Origin: Polaromonas sp.
GTDB taxonomy: Bacteria > Pseudomonadota > Gammaproteobacteria > Burkholderiales > Burkholderiaceae_C
Length of the DNA stretch: 39,086 nt
NCBI GenBank assembly: GCA_030654695.1
Contig: JAURWY010000004.1
Coordinates: 1-39,086, forward strand
Direction of reading: 5' to 3'
Below, piece after piece: positions 27,049 to 37,087 of the stretch. Below the pieces are notes generated by a model that searched no databases, was not told where the DNA came from, and saw only the letters and a program-made list of their open reading frames with translations. Position 1 is the stretch's first letter. Each line of letters starts with the position of its first letter. A program made the position numbers and the translations under genes.

Positions 27049-27843
27049 TTACAGACTGAACATCCAGGCGGTCAGCAAGAAATCAAGCCCCAGCACCGCC
27101 AAGGAGGCAACCACCACAGTGCGCGTGGTGGCTCGCGACACGCCTTCGGGCGTTGGCTGAGACTCAAAACCTTGGTACAACGCCACAAACGTGACGGTGA
27201 CGCCGAACACAAAACTCTTGACAACGCCATTGCCGACGTCGCGCCAAACATCGACGCCACCTTGCATCTGGCTCCAAAATGACCCTGCGTCGATGCCGAT
27301 CATCAGCACGCCGACCATCCAGCCGCCCATGATGCCGACCGCACTGAAAACCGCCGCCAGCAGAGGCATGGCGATCATGCCGCCCCAAAAACGCGGTGCC
27401 AGAATGCGCCGAATCGGGTCGACCGCCATCATTTCCATGGCCGAGAGCTGCTCGCCCGCTTTCATCAGGCCGATCTCAGCCGTCAGCGCCGTGCCGGCGC
27501 GGCCAGCGAACAGCAGAGCTGTCACCACGGGACCAAGCTCACGCACCAGACTGAGCGCGACCAGCAGCCCAAGGGCTTCGGCCGAGCCGTAACGCTGCAG
27601 CGTGTAATAGCCTTGCAAGCTCAACACAAAACCGACAAACAGACCCGACACCGCAATGATGGCCAGCGAGTAATTGCCTAAAAAGTAAATCTGGTCGCGC
27701 ACCAGCCCAAAACGCCGGAGCGTCGGGCCCGACAGTGCGACGAGCCGGGCAAACAGCCGAGCCGCTTGACCGAGTTGAACCAGTTGGCTGCGCGTTGCTT
27801 GACCGAGGTTCGCCACAAGATCCATAGGTTGCCGCCATTTCAT
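27049..27843 (-). CDS. mlaE: Mla transporter permease MlaE
   Basis: MlaE is the inner-membrane permease of the MlaFEDB phospholipid transporter. The 264-aa protein has about five hydrophobic segments, with the typical YSLAIIAVSGLFVGFVLSLQ, LFAGRAGTALTAEIGLMK and IGIDAGSFWSQMQ-type stretches. The start at 27843 overlaps the mlaF stop by four bases and has AAGGGG at a normal distance; a second ATG six codons later is possible. The conserved GAEIG-type loop contacts MlaF. Confidence 0.95.
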   Translation of the reverse strand: MKWRQPMDLVANLGQATRSQLVQLGQAARLFARLVALSGPTLRRFGLVRDQIYFLGNYSLAIIAVSGLFVGFVLSLQGYYTLQRYGSAEALGLLVALSLVRELGPVVTALLFAGRAGTALTAEIGLMKAGEQLSAMEMMAVDPIRRILAPRFWGGMIAMPLLAAVFSAVGIMGGWMVGVLMIGIDAGSFWSQMQGGVDVWRDVGNGVVKSFVFGVTVTFVALYQGFESQPTPEGVSRATTRTVVVASLAVLGLDFLLTAWMFSL

Positions 27844-28718
27844 GAGCGGCCCCCTTCCGAAGGGTGCTGAGCTTTTGACGCAACGCTTTTTCCGCCGCGG
27901 CTGAGCAATCCATAGTCAGCTTCAGCGTCAGGTCCGGGGTAATGAAACTCCACCGGACCTTCGCTCAACGCGTTGACAAATTGGTGCACCAGCGGGTCTT
28001 TGGAGTTGCGGACTTCATCCGGCGTGCCTTCAGCGGCAATGCCGCCGTTGGCCAAAATGATGACCTTGTCGGCGATGCGGAAGGTCTCTTCCAAGTCATG
28101 CGAGACCACGATGCTGGTGATGCCGAGCGTGTCATTCAACTGGCGAATCAGCTGGGCCGCTGTGCCCAAAGAGATCGGGTCCAGCCCCGCAAACGGCTCG
28201 TCGTACATGATGAGTTCGGGGTCTAGCACGATGGCCCGCGCCAGCGCCACTCGCCGCGCCATACCGCCTGAAATTTCAGACGGCATCAAATCCCGCGCAC
28301 CGCGCAGACCCACTGCGTCAAGCTTCATGAGGACGATGTCACGGATCAACTCAGGGCTCAGACGGGTGTGTTCGCGCAAAGGAAAGGCCACGTTGTCGAA
28401 AACACTGAGGTCGGTGAAGAGCGCACCGAACTGGAACAGCATGCCCATGCGGCGCCGTGCCGCATACAGCTCAGTCTGGCTCAGGCCGCCGACATTCTGC
28501 GCGTCAAACAACACATCGCCCGAAGTGGCTTTTTGCTGACCACCAATCAGCCGCAAAACGGTGGTTTTGCCACCGCCAGACGCACCCATCAAGGCCGTGA
28601 CCTTGCCACGTGGCACGCTCAGGCTGATGTCTTTCAGAATGACGCGGTCACCCTTGGCACCTGGGTAGGCGAAGGTGACTTGCTTGAATTCGACGAGAGA
28701 AGACGACTGTTCGGCCAT
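27840..28718 (-). CDS. mlaF: Mla transporter ATPase MlaF
   Basis: MlaF is the cytoplasmic ATPase of the MlaFEDB complex. It has Walker A GASGGGKTTVLR, the signature SGGMARRVALARAI, Walker B LIMYDEPFAGLDPIS and the switch histidine in VVSHDLEETFRI. The preferred ATG at 28718 gives 292 aa starting just before the domain (SSSLVEFKQVTFAYPG). An in-frame ATG at 28772 would translate through a GC-rich hairpin and adds 18 unconserved residues. Neither start has a good ribosome binding site. It is the first gene of the 24-gene cluster. Confidence 0.94.
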   Translation of the reverse strand: MAEQSSSLVEFKQVTFAYPGAKGDRVILKDISLSVPRGKVTALMGASGGGKTTVLRLIGGQQKATSGDVLFDAQNVGGLSQTELYAARRRMGMLFQFGALFTDLSVFDNVAFPLREHTRLSPELIRDIVLMKLDAVGLRGARDLMPSEISGGMARRVALARAIVLDPELIMYDEPFAGLDPISLGTAAQLIRQLNDTLGITSIVVSHDLEETFRIADKVIILANGGIAAEGTPDEVRNSKDPLVHQFVNALSEGPVEFHYPGPDAEADYGLLSRGGKSVASKAQHPSEGGRS

Positions 28719-28728
28719 GAAAGATAGA

Positions 28729-28749
28729 AAGCCGGCAGAGCGCCGGCTT
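28729..28749 (-). terminator. GC-rich hairpin ending gltBD, in the mlaF leader
   Basis: AAGCCGGC and GCCGGCTT pair perfectly around a 5-base loop (28737-28741), and the minus strand continues as TCTATCTTTC. It lies 57 bases after the gltD stop and ends 10 bases before the mlaF ATG. It probably terminates gltBD transcripts, although the T-run is interrupted. If the promoter at 28782-28809 is real, the hairpin is also in the mlaF leader RNA. Confidence 0.6.
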
Positions 28750-28781
28750 GAGTGAGGGTAAGCCCTGATCATAAAGCTTTT

Positions 28782-28809
28782 ATATTATTTCAGGGTCTTC
28801 GCGATTCAA
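28782..28809 (-). promoter_or_regulatory. Possible promoter of the mla-his-tat cluster
   Basis: On the minus strand TTGAAT (28804-28809) and TAATAT (28782-28787) are 16 bases apart, each matching 4 of 6 consensus positions. The -35 box overlaps the gltD stop codon. Transcription would start near 28775, giving a leader of roughly 57 bases that includes the GC-rich hairpin. Confidence 0.4.
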
Positions 28810-30272
28810 CGTGGCAAGTCGCTGCTGCCCATCAGAAACTCGTCGACGGCTCGGGCGGCTTGCCGACCTTCACGAATCGCCCAAACGACCAAGCTCTGAC
28901 CGCGGCGAATATCGCCGGCAGCAAACACCTTGGGCACGTTGGTGGCGTAACCGCCGATGAATTCGGTGCTGGCCTTGGCGTTGCCGCGGTTGTCAGCCTC
29001 GACGCCAAAGGCCTTGAGCACGGTGCTGACCGGCGCCACAAAACCCATCGCCAGCAGCACCAAGTCGGCCTTGAGCAGCTGCTCAGAGCCAGCGACTTCT
29101 TGCATCTTGCCGTCTTTCCATTCCACGCGAACGGTTTTGAGACCGGTGATTTTGCCCTTTTCGCCGATAAATTCTTTGGTCGAAATAGCAAACTCGCGCT
29201 CGCAACCTTCTTCATGGCTGGTGCTGGTGCGCAGCTTGATCGGCCAGTACGGCCACGTCATTGGCCGGTTTTCTTCAGCCGGTGGCTCAGGCATCAATTC
29301 AAACTGCGTGACGCTGACCGCGCCGTGGCGGTTGCTGGTGCCGACGCAGTCGGAGCCGGTGTCGCCGCCGCCGATGACGATGACGTGTTTGCCAGCAGCG
29401 CGCAGCTGGTCTTTCAGCTTGTCGCCGGCATTGACCTTGTTTTGTTGCGGCAAAAATTCCATCGCGAAATGGATGCCCGACAAATCGCGGCCGGGAACCG
29501 GCAAGTCGCGTGACTGCTCGGCGCCGCCCGTCAAGACCACGGCGTCAAAGTCTTTTTGCAGCTGTGCCGGTGTGATGGTTTCAGTCGCCCAGTTAGTGAC
29601 CTTGCTGTCTTTCGGCAAGTCACCGATCAGCACGCCACAACGGAAGGTCACGCCTTCGGCCTTCATTTGTTCGACGCGGCGGTCGATGTGGATTTTCTCC
29701 ATCTTGAAGTCAGGAATGCCGTAGCGCAGCAAGCCGCCGACGCGGTCGTTCTTTTCGAACAGCGTCACGTCATGACCGACACGCGCGAGTTGCTGGGCTG
29801 CCGCCAAACCGGCAGGACCGGAGCCGACGACAGCGACTTTTTTACCGGTCTTGTGCTTGGGCAACTGCGGCGTGACCCAACCTTCTGCCCAAGCGCGGTC
29901 AATGATGGCGTGCTCAATCGACTTGATGCCGACCGCCTCGTCATTGACGTTGAGCGTGCAGGCTGCTTCGCAAGGCGCCGGGCAAATACGGCCGGTGAAC
30001 TCGGGAAAGTTGTTGGTGCTGTGCAGCGTCTGGATGGCATTTTTCCAGTCATTGCGAAACACCATGTCATTGAAATCAGGAATGATGTTATTGACCGGGC
30101 AGCCGCTGTTGCAAAACGGTGTGCCGCAGTCCATGCAACGCGCCGCCTGCTGCACGGCTTGCTTGTCATCCAGACCGATGACGATTTCTTTGTAGTTCTT
30201 CAGACGTTCGGCGACGGGTTTGTAGCCCTCTTCAAGCCGCTCGAATTCCATGAAGCCAGTGATTTTTCCCAT
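28806..30272 (-). CDS. gltD: Glutamate synthase small subunit GltD
   Basis: GltD takes electrons from NADPH and passes them through FAD and iron-sulfur clusters to GltB for ammonia assimilation. The 488-aa protein has an N-terminal cysteine-rich region for two [4Fe-4S] clusters ([17 protein letters not shown], then [12 protein letters not shown]). The FAD site is [18 protein letters not shown] and the NADPH site is [18 protein letters not shown]. Length and order are standard. It follows gltB by 24 bases and is cotranscribed with it. Confidence 0.97.
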   Translation of the reverse strand: MGKITGFMEFERLEEGYKPVAERLKNYKEIVIGLDDKQAVQQAARCMDCGTPFCNSGCPVNNIIPDFNDMVFRNDWKNAIQTLHSTNNFPEFTGRICPAPCEAACTLNVNDEAVGIKSIEHAIIDRAWAEGWVTPQLPKHKTGKKVAVVGSGPAGLAAAQQLARVGHDVTLFEKNDRVGGLLRYGIPDFKMEKIHIDRRVEQMKAEGVTFRCGVLIGDLPKDSKVTNWATETITPAQLQKDFDAVVLTGGAEQSRDLPVPGRDLSGIHFAMEFLPQQNKVNAGDKLKDQLRAAGKHVIVIGGGDTGSDCVGTSNRHGAVSVTQFELMPEPPAEENRPMTWPYWPIKLRTSTSHEEGCEREFAISTKEFIGEKGKITGLKTVRVEWKDGKMQEVAGSEQLLKADLVLLAMGFVAPVSTVLKAFGVEADNRGNAKASTEFIGGYATNVPKVFAAGDIRRGQSLVVWAIREGRQAARAVDEFLMGSSDLPR

Positions 30273-30296
30273 GATGAATGTCCTGTCGATTCAGAT

Positions 30297-33200
30297 TTAT
30301 GCAACGTTGGTCGCCACTTGAGCGCGCGTAGTTTCAGTCGCGGCCAGCAACTGCCGTTCTTTGCGCTCGCTCAGGGCGCGCTTGTATTCGTTCGGGAAGA
30401 CCTTGACAAATTTCAGACGCGCTTCGCTCCAGTTGTCGAGCAACTCTCGGGCGCGCTTGCTACCGGTCCAACGGTTGTGGTCCTGCAACAGACGTTTCAG
30501 TTGGTCTTCGTCGGTCTCATTGCCGTGCCAGCCTGACTTGTCGTTCAGGTGCTGCTCCGCCGCGCTGACGACTTTGTCCATGGAGACCATGCTGGTGTTG
30601 CAACGCGTGGCGAACTGGCCGTCTTCGTCGTAGACATAAGCCACACCGCCGCTCATGCCCGCGGCGAAATTGCGGCCGGTCTTGCCCAGCACAGCAACCG
30701 TGCCACCGGTCATGTATTCGCAACCGTGGTCGCCGGTGCCTTCGACGACCGCTGTCGCACCCGACAAGCGCACCGCAAAACGTTCACCGGCCACGCCGCT
30801 GAAGAAAGCTTCGCCGGTGGTTGCGCCGTACAAAACGGTGTTGCCGACGATGGTGTTCTTCACAGCATCACCGCGGAAATCAATGCTCGGACGCACCACG
30901 ATACGACCACCCGACAAGCCCTTGCCGGTGTAATCGTTGGCGTCACCAATCAGGTACATGGTGATACCCTTGGCCAGAAACGCGCCAAAGGATTGACCGC
31001 CCGTGCCTTCAAGCTGAATGCGCAGCGTGTCATCAGGCAGACCTTGCGGGTAACGCCGTGTCAGCTCGCCAGACAACATCGCACCAACAGTGCGGTTGAC
31101 GTTGCGGGCAACTTCGATGAACTGGACTTTTTCGCCTTTTTCGAGTGCCGCTTTTGACTTTTCAATCAAGCGAACGTCGAGGGCTTTTTCAAGCCCGTGT
31201 TCTTGCTCGGCCACATGCATGCGCGGCACGTCAGCTGGCACATTCGGCTGGTAAAACAGGCGGCTGAAATCCAGACCATCGGCCTTCCAGTGCTCAACGC
31301 CTTTTTGCGTGTCGAGCAAATCGGCACGGCCAATCAGGTCGTCGAACTTGCGGATGCCGAGTTGCGCCATCAACTGCCGCGCTTCTTCGGCGACAAAGAA
31401 GAAGTAGTTGACGACATGCTCAGGCTTGCCGCTGAATTTTTTGCGCAACACCGGGTCTTGCGTGGCCACGCCCACCGGGCAGGTGTTGAGGTGGCATTTG
31501 CGCATCATGATGCAGCCTTCAACCACCAGCGGTGCGGTGGCGAAGCCGAATTCGTCAGCGCCCAACAGCGCACCAATGACGACGTCGCGGCCGGTCTTCA
31601 TCTGACCGTCGGCCTGCACCCGGATGCGGCCGCGCAGGCGGTTCAAGACCAGCGTCTGCTGGGTTTCAGCCAGACCGATTTCCCAAGGCGAGCCAGCGTG
31701 CTTGATGGACGACCAAGGCGAAGCGCCTGTGCCGCCGTCATGACCCGCGATCACCACGTGGTCGGCTTTGGCCTTGGCCACGCCGGCCGCAATCGTGCCG
31801 ACACCGACTTCAGAGACCAACTTGACGCTGATGCTGGCGCGCGGATTGACGTTTTTCAAATCGTGAATCAGCTGCGCCAAGTCTTCGATGGAGTAAATGT
31901 CGTGGTGCGGCGGTGGCGAAATCAAACCCACACCCGGCACCGAGTAACGCAGCGAGCCGATGTAGTCAGAGACCTTGCCGCCGGGCAGCTGACCGCCCTC
32001 GCCGGGCTTGGCACCCTGCGCCATCTTGATCTGAATTTGGTCAGCCGAGACCAAGTATTCGGCCGTCACACCAAAGCGGCCCGAAGCGACCTGCTTGATT
32101 CTGGAGCGCAGCGAGTCACCGTCCTGCAAAGGCATGTCGACTTCGACGACGCTGTCGCCAATCACGCTTTTCAGCGTCTCGCCCTGCTTGATCGGGATGC
32201 CTTTGAGTTCTTGGCGGTAACGGTTAGGGTCTTCTCCGCCCTCGCCCGTGTTGCTCTTGCCGCCAATGCGGTTCATGGCGACTGCCAGCGTGGCATGCGC
32301 CTCGGTGCTGATAGAGCCGAGCGACATGGCGCCGGTGGCAAAGCGCTTGACGATTTCTTTGGCCGACTCGACCTCGTCGATCGGGATGGCTTTGGACGGA
32401 TCGATCTTGAACTCGAACATGCCGCGCAGCGTCATGTGGCGACGGTTTTGGTCGTTGATCAGCTGCGCGTATTCTTTGTAGGTGCTCCAGTTGTTGGCAC
32501 GCGTGGCGTGCTGCAGCTTGGCAATCGCGTCGGGCGTCCACATGTGGTTTTCACCGCGCACGCGCCAAGCGTATTCACCGCCCGCGTCCAACATGGTGGC
32601 CAACACGGGGTCGTCGCCAAAGGCGGCGCGGTGCATGCGCAAGGCTTCTTCGGCGATTTCGAAAATGCCCATGCCTTCGACTTGACTGGCCGTGCCGGTG
32701 AAGTACTTGTCGATGGTGACGCGGTTCAGGCCAATGGCTTCAAACAGCTGCGCACCGCAGTAGCTCATGTAGGTCGACACGCCCATCTTGGACATGATTT
32801 TCGACAAACCCTTGCCAATCGCTTTGGTGTAGTTGTAGACAGCTTTGTCGGCAGTCAGCTCGCCCGGCAAACCGGCGGCCATTTCGGCCAGCGTTTCAAT
32901 CGCGAGGTAAGGATGGACGGCTTCAGCGCCGTAACCCGCCAGCACAGCGAAGTGATGAATTTCACGGGCAGAACCGGTTTCAACCACCAAGCCGGCGGTT
33001 GTCCGCAGGCCTTCTCTGACCAAGTGCTGGTGCACTGCCGACAAAGCCAGCGCAGCCGGAATGGCGACCTGCGTCGGGCTGACAGCGCGGTCACTGACGA
33101 TCAGAATGTTTTTGCCACTCTTGATGGCATCCACCGCTTCAGCGCACATCGAGGCCAGTTTGGCTTCAACACCTTCATGGCCCCAGTCCAGCGGGTAGGT

Positions 33201-35027
33201 GATGTCCAGCGTGTAGCTTTTGAATTTGCCTTGGGTGTGGGCTTCGATGTCACGCAGTTTTTGCATGTCAGCGTTGTTCAGCACCGGCTGGCTGACCTCT
33301 AAGCGCATCGGCGGGTTCACTTGGTTGATGTCCAGCAAGTTCGGCTTAGGGCCGACAAAGGACACCAACGACATGACGATGGCTTCACGGATCGGATCGA
33401 TCGGTGGGTTGGTCACCTGAGCAAACAACTGCTTGAAGTAGTTGTAGAGCGGCTTGTCTTTGTTGGACAGCACGGCCAGCGGGCTGTCGTTGCCCATGGA
33501 GCCGGTGGCTTCTTCGCCATTGATGGCCATCGGTGACATCAGGAATTTGATGTCTTCTTGCGTGTAGCCAAACGCTTGCTGCTTGTCTAAGAGGGAAACG
33601 CCGGATTCAGCCACCGCCGTGCTCAGCCCACTGCCTGCAGCCGCAGCGGTCACGTCAGCGAGCTTGATGCGCAGGTTCTCAATCCACTGTTTGTACGGCT
33701 TGCTGTGCGACAGCGTGGCCTTGATTTCTTCGTCGTCGACCATCCGGCCCTGTTCGAGGTCGATCAGGAACATTTTGCCGGGCTGAAGACGCCATTTGCG
33801 AATGATCTTGTGCTCAGGGATGGGCAAGACGCCGGACTCTGAGGCCATGATGACCAGGTCGTCATCGGTGACGCAGTAGCGCGATGGGCGCAGGCCGTTG
33901 CGGTCGAGGGTTGCGCCGATTTGACGACCGTCGGTGAAGACGATCGACGCTGGGCCGTCCCACGGCTCAATCATGGCGGCGTGGTATTCATAAAAAGCTT
34001 TGCGCCGCTCGTCCATGGTCGCGTGTTGCTCCCACGGCTCGGGGATCATCATCATCACGGCTTGACTGATCGGGTAACCGGCCATCGTCAGGAGTTCTAG
34101 GCAGTTGTCAAAAGTGGCTGTGTCGGACTGGTCGGCAAAGCTGATCGGGTAGAGCTTTTGCAAGTCGGCACCCAACACAGGCGACGACATGACGCCTTCG
34201 CGGGCCTTCATCCAGTTGTAGTTGCCCTTGACGGTGTTGATCTCGCCGTTGTGCGCGACATAGCGGTACGGGTGGGCCAGCGGCCACTCGGGGAAGGTGT
34301 TGGTCGAGAAACGATGGTGCACCAGCCCCAAGGCCGACACGCAGCGCACATCACTGAGGTCTTTGAAGTAAACACCGACTTGGTCGGCCAACAGCAAGCC
34401 TTTGTAGACCACCGTGCGGCTGGACATGCTTGGCACGTAATATTCTTTGCTGTGCGTCAGCTTCAGGCTCTGAATGGCACGGCTGGCAGTTTTACGAATG
34501 ACATAGAGCTTGCGCTCCAGCGCGTCCTGCACTATCACATCATTACCGCGGCCAATGAAAATCTGCCGCAAGATAGGTTCTTTTGCGCGCACCGTCGGCG
34601 ACATTGGCATGTCACGGTTGACCGGCACATCGCGCCAACCCAACAGCACTTGGCCTTCAAGGCGAACGGCGCGCTCCATGGCTTGCTCACAAGCCAGCCG
34701 GGACGCGTGCTCTTTGGGCAAAAACACCATGCCCACGCCGTATTCGCCAGGCGGCGGCAGCTCAATGCCCTGCGAAGCCATTTCTTCGCGGTACAGCGCG
34801 TCAGGCAGCTGAATCAATATTCCGGCGCCATCGCCCATCAATTTGTCAGCGCCGACAGCGCCCCGATGGTCTAGGTTTTCAAGGATCTTCAGGCCCTGCT
34901 GCACGATGGCGTGGCTCTTGTGGCCCTTGATGTGCGCGACAAAGCCGACACCGCAAGCGTCATGCTCGTTTTGGCCTGCGTACAAACCGTGTTGTTCAAA
35001 ATCCTTGATTTCAGCAGCCGTGGTCAT
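30297..35027 (-). CDS. gltB: Glutamate synthase large subunit GltB
   Basis: GltB converts 2-oxoglutarate and glutamine into two glutamates. In the 1576-aa product a short propeptide precedes the N-terminal class II amidotransferase nucleophile C25 (EHDACGVGF), exposed by cleavage. The central domain and FMN-binding synthase domain follow ([45 protein letters not shown]). The [3Fe-4S] cysteines are in [16 protein letters not shown]. The C-terminal beta-helix (GFMTGG-type [20 protein letters not shown]) is intact. The ATG at 35027 has GGGGA upstream and is preferred to one four codons earlier. Confidence 0.97.
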   Translation of the reverse strand: MTTAAEIKDFEQHGLYAGQNEHDACGVGFVAHIKGHKSHAIVQQGLKILENLDHRGAVGADKLMGDGAGILIQLPDALYREEMASQGIELPPPGEYGVGMVFLPKEHASRLACEQAMERAVRLEGQVLLGWRDVPVNRDMPMSPTVRAKEPILRQIFIGRGNDVIVQDALERKLYVIRKTASRAIQSLKLTHSKEYYVPSMSSRTVVYKGLLLADQVGVYFKDLSDVRCVSALGLVHHRFSTNTFPEWPLAHPYRYVAHNGEINTVKGNYNWMKAREGVMSSPVLGADLQKLYPISFADQSDTATFDNCLELLTMAGYPISQAVMMMIPEPWEQHATMDERRKAFYEYHAAMIEPWDGPASIVFTDGRQIGATLDRNGLRPSRYCVTDDDLVIMASESGVLPIPEHKIIRKWRLQPGKMFLIDLEQGRMVDDEEIKATLSHSKPYKQWIENLRIKLADVTAAAAGSGLSTAVAESGVSLLDKQQAFGYTQEDIKFLMSPMAINGEEATGSMGNDSPLAVLSNKDKPLYNYFKQLFAQVTNPPIDPIREAIVMSLVSFVGPKPNLLDINQVNPPMRLEVSQPVLNNADMQKLRDIEAHTQGKFKSYTLDITYPLDWGHEGVEAKLASMCAEAVDAIKSGKNILIVSDRAVSPTQVAIPAALALSAVHQHLVREGLRTTAGLVVETGSAREIHHFAVLAGYGAEAVHPYLAIETLAEMAAGLPGELTADKAVYNYTKAIGKGLSKIMSKMGVSTYMSYCGAQLFEAIGLNRVTIDKYFTGTASQVEGMGIFEIAEEALRMHRAAFGDDPVLATMLDAGGEYAWRVRGENHMWTPDAIAKLQHATRANNWSTYKEYAQLINDQNRRHMTLRGMFEFKIDPSKAIPIDEVESAKEIVKRFATGAMSLGSISTEAHATLAVAMNRIGGKSNTGEGGEDPNRYRQELKGIPIKQGETLKSVIGDSVVEVDMPLQDGDSLRSRIKQVASGRFGVTAEYLVSADQIQIKMAQGAKPGEGGQLPGGKVSDYIGSLRYSVPGVGLISPPPHHDIYSIEDLAQLIHDLKNVNPRASISVKLVSEVGVGTIAAGVAKAKADHVVIAGHDGGTGASPWSSIKHAGSPWEIGLAETQQTLVLNRLRGRIRVQADGQMKTGRDVVIGALLGADEFGFATAPLVVEGCIMMRKCHLNTCPVGVATQDPVLRKKFSGKPEHVVNYFFFVAEEARQLMAQLGIRKFDDLIGRADLLDTQKGVEHWKADGLDFSRLFYQPNVPADVPRMHVAEQEHGLEKALDVRLIEKSKAALEKGEKVQFIEVARNVNRTVGAMLSGELTRRYPQGLPDDTLRIQLEGTGGQSFGAFLAKGITMYLIGDANDYTGKGLSGGRIVVRPSIDFRGDAVKNTIVGNTVLYGATTGEAFFSGVAGERFAVRLSGATAVVEGTGDHGCEYMTGGTVAVLGKTGRNFAAGMSGGVAYVYDEDGQFATRCNTSMVSMDKVVSAAEQHLNDKSGWHGNETDEDQLKRLLQDHNRWTGSKRARELLDNWSEARLKFVKVFPNEYKRALSERKERQLLAATETTRAQVATNVA

Positions 35028-35069
35028 GGCAATCCCCATCCAAAACAGTCAATAAAAATCCGAGACGTG

Positions 35070-35098
35070 AGCATAGTGCAATGCAACAACAATGCCAA
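35070..35098 (-). promoter_or_regulatory. Sigma70-type promoter of gltBD
   Basis: On the minus strand TTGGCA (35093-35098) and TATGCT (35070-35075) are separated by exactly 17 bases. They match the consensus in 5 of 6 and 4 of 6 positions. Transcription would start near 35063, about 36 bases before the gltB ATG. The REP-like hairpins lie directly upstream of the -35 box. Confidence 0.55.
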
Positions 35099-35100
35099 AT

Positions 35101-35172
35101 GAAATAAATGGAATAAATGGGGTCAGATACCATTTATTTCCCCAACTAATTGAGGTTTGTATAAATTAGGGG
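35101..35172. repeat. Two REP-like hairpins beside the RAYT gene
   Basis: AATAAATGG (35112-35120) pairs with CCATTTATT (35130-35138) around GGTCAGATA. CTAATT (35146-35151) pairs with AATTAG (35164-35169). The first contains TGGGGTCAGA across its stem-loop border, and the second is followed by GGGGCAGA. GAAATAAATG at 35101 is a further partial copy of the first arm. The closeness to a REP-associated transposase supports a REP-type origin; genome-wide copy number cannot be judged here. Confidence 0.5.
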
Positions 35173-35212
35173 CAGATCAAAAAATCACCCTGCCCGCCAT
35201 CCATCAAGGCGA

Positions 35213-35917
35213 TCAGGCTGGGTCAGAACTGTCGGGCAAGCGAGGTCTGCCACGCTTTCCGGGCGCTACACGCCGCAGCGTTCCCTCTTGCAAGCTGTTC
35301 AGAAAAGTCTCAGAGCCTAAGGCCCAGCCGCTCAAGGCGGCGTGCGTCAAGGCTTCTTGTTGCTGCGGCGACACGCCGGCCAGCACTAACTCACGGTAAG
35401 CCGCCTCGCGCGCAAAGGGTGTGTTGCCTAGGTTCCAAAGCAGTGCATGCGGCGTCACCAACTTGTCCACGCCTTGTCCAATAAAGTGCCTGTGGCTTGA
35501 CCACGGGTACTGCGCCGGCTCGGCGACCATGCCTGCGCGCACCGGATTGAGGTCGATGTAGACCATGCAGGCGAGTAAATACCGGTCGGTCTCGATCAAG
35601 GTCGATTTGTAGCGGCCTTCCCACAAAGTGCCGCTGCGACCATGCCGGTTGTTGAAATACCGAACATAACTGCGACCCACCGCCTGCATCAGTTGCGACA
35701 GGCCCTCTTGGGTTTCAGGCGTGGCCAGCAGATGAAAGTGGTTGTCCATGAGCACATAGGCGTGCAGCGCGACTCGGCAGCGGGGCGCGTGCTCCGCCAG
35801 CAAGGCCAATAAACGCAACCGATCAGCATCGTCCAGCACGATGGGCTGGCGGTTGTTGCCGCGCTGGATCACATGGTGCGGGTAACCGGGAACGGTGAGG
35901 CGGGGTTGGCGGGCCAT
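35213..35917 (-). CDS. REP-associated tyrosine transposase (RAYT)
   Basis: This 234-aa protein belongs to the Y1/IS200-like transposase superfamily, in the domesticated RAYT branch linked to REP hairpins. The HUH motif is H60-F-H62 (LMDNHFHLL). The likely nucleophile is Y120 in MVYIDLNPVRAGM, about 60 residues later, as in IS200-type enzymes. Other family blocks are YPHHVIQRGNNRQPIVLDD at the start and RSGTLWEGRYKS. The C-terminal tail is basic (GKRGRPRLP). No IS ends flank it. It is inserted between dgt and the gltB promoter. RAYTs are thought to nick and move REP sequences, but their cellular role is unclear. Confidence 0.9.
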   Translation of the reverse strand: MARQPRLTVPGYPHHVIQRGNNRQPIVLDDADRLRLLALLAEHAPRCRVALHAYVLMDNHFHLLATPETQEGLSQLMQAVGRSYVRYFNNRHGRSGTLWEGRYKSTLIETDRYLLACMVYIDLNPVRAGMVAEPAQYPWSSHRHFIGQGVDKLVTPHALLWNLGNTPFAREAAYRELVLAGVSPQQQEALTHAALSGWALGSETFLNSLQEGTLRRVAPGKRGRPRLPDSSDPA

Positions 35918-35932
35918 GGTCGATGGATAGAT

Positions 35933-37072
35933 TTAGAGCAGCTTGCGCCCCGTCAGCCGCTCATGCTCGCGGCCGGCAAAACGGTCAGTCATGCCGGCGA
36001 TGTAGTCGGCCACAGCGCGGGCGGCGTCTGGTCTGGCGGCGTGTTCTGGCGGCATTTCAGACGGCTGAGCAGAATAAGCCTCAAACAGCTCACGGACCAC
36101 GATTTGAGCCTGACCCGTCATCTGCATCACCTGCGGATGGCGGTACAGCTGCGCAAACAAAAACTGCTTCAGCGCCGTCGATTGCGCGTGCATAGCGGGG
36201 CTGAAACGCAGCAAGGGGCCAGCCAACCGGGCCTCGTCCGCGCTGGCCGGGGCGGCTTGGCTGAGCGCCTGCCGGGTGGCGGCGATCACGTCGTAAACCT
36301 GCGCGCTGAGCATGCGGCGTATGGCTTCGTACAACAAACGGCGCGCACGCGCGGGCTCGGCCAAGTCGGGATACTCGGCCAGCGCCTCGACGCGGTAGCG
36401 CTCAAACAAGTCGACCGACTGCAGCTGCGCCATGGTAATCAGACCGGAGCGCACGCCGTCATCAATGTCATGCGCGTTGTAGGCGATGGCGTCCGCCAGG
36501 TTGCACAGCTGCGCTTCTAGGCTGGGCTGGCTGCGCTCTAAAAAGCGCCGCCCGACACCGCCCGGCTCTGATTGCTCGATCAGTTCGGCGTTGCGCTGCG
36601 AGCAGTGCTTGAGGATGCCTTCGCGCGTTTCAAAGGTCAGATTCAGGCCGTCATAAGCTGGGTAGCGTTCTTCGAGCTGGTCGACCACCCGCAGACTTTG
36701 CAAGTTGTGCTCAAAGCCGCCATGCGGCGCCATGCATTCATTCAAGGCGTCTTGCCCGGCGTGGCCAAAAGGCGTGTGGCCAAGGTCATGTGCCAGCGCC
36801 ACCGCCTCCACCAAGTCCTCGTTCAAACCCAAAGGCCGAGCGATCGAACGGCTCAGCTGCGCGACTTCCAGCGAATGCGTCAAACGCGTGCGAAACAAAT
36901 CGCCCTCGTGGTTCAAAAAAACCTGCGTCTTGTAGACCAAGCGCCGAAAAGCCGTGGAATGGACGATGCGGTCGCGGTCGCGCTGGTAATCGGTTCGCGT
37001 TGGGGCGACAGACTCGGGAAAACGACGGCCCCGCGTTTTGGCAGGGTCAGAAGCGTAGGCGGCGAGCGTCAT
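35933..37072 (-). CDS. dgt: dGTPase-like HD-domain triphosphohydrolase
   Basis: This 379-aa protein resembles the deoxyguanosinetriphosphate triphosphohydrolase-like family, which cleaves dNTPs to deoxynucleosides and tripolyphosphate. The HD-domain metal ligands are visible: the first histidine in TRLTHSLEVAQLSR, the HD pair in ALAHDLGHTPFGHAG and a later aspartate in LADAIAYNAHDIDDG. The N-terminal RTDYQRDRDRIVHSTAFRRL is the family signature. True substrate preference cannot be read from sequence. It follows aroB by 15 bases in the conserved pilQ-aroK-aroB-dgt order. Confidence 0.93.
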   Translation of the reverse strand: MTLAAYASDPAKTRGRRFPESVAPTRTDYQRDRDRIVHSTAFRRLVYKTQVFLNHEGDLFRTRLTHSLEVAQLSRSIARPLGLNEDLVEAVALAHDLGHTPFGHAGQDALNECMAPHGGFEHNLQSLRVVDQLEERYPAYDGLNLTFETREGILKHCSQRNAELIEQSEPGGVGRRFLERSQPSLEAQLCNLADAIAYNAHDIDDGVRSGLITMAQLQSVDLFERYRVEALAEYPDLAEPARARRLLYEAIRRMLSAQVYDVIAATRQALSQAAPASADEARLAGPLLRFSPAMHAQSTALKQFLFAQLYRHPQVMQMTGQAQIVVRELFEAYSAQPSEMPPEHAARPDAARAVADYIAGMTDRFAGREHERLTGRKLL

Positions 37073-37087
37073 GCGGGCGTGTGCTGC

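Noticed and set aside
31197..33302. 701-codon open frame on the plus strand
   Set aside because: It is entirely antisense to gltB, which has full family similarity; no recognisable domains. High-GC third-position bias produces such shadows.
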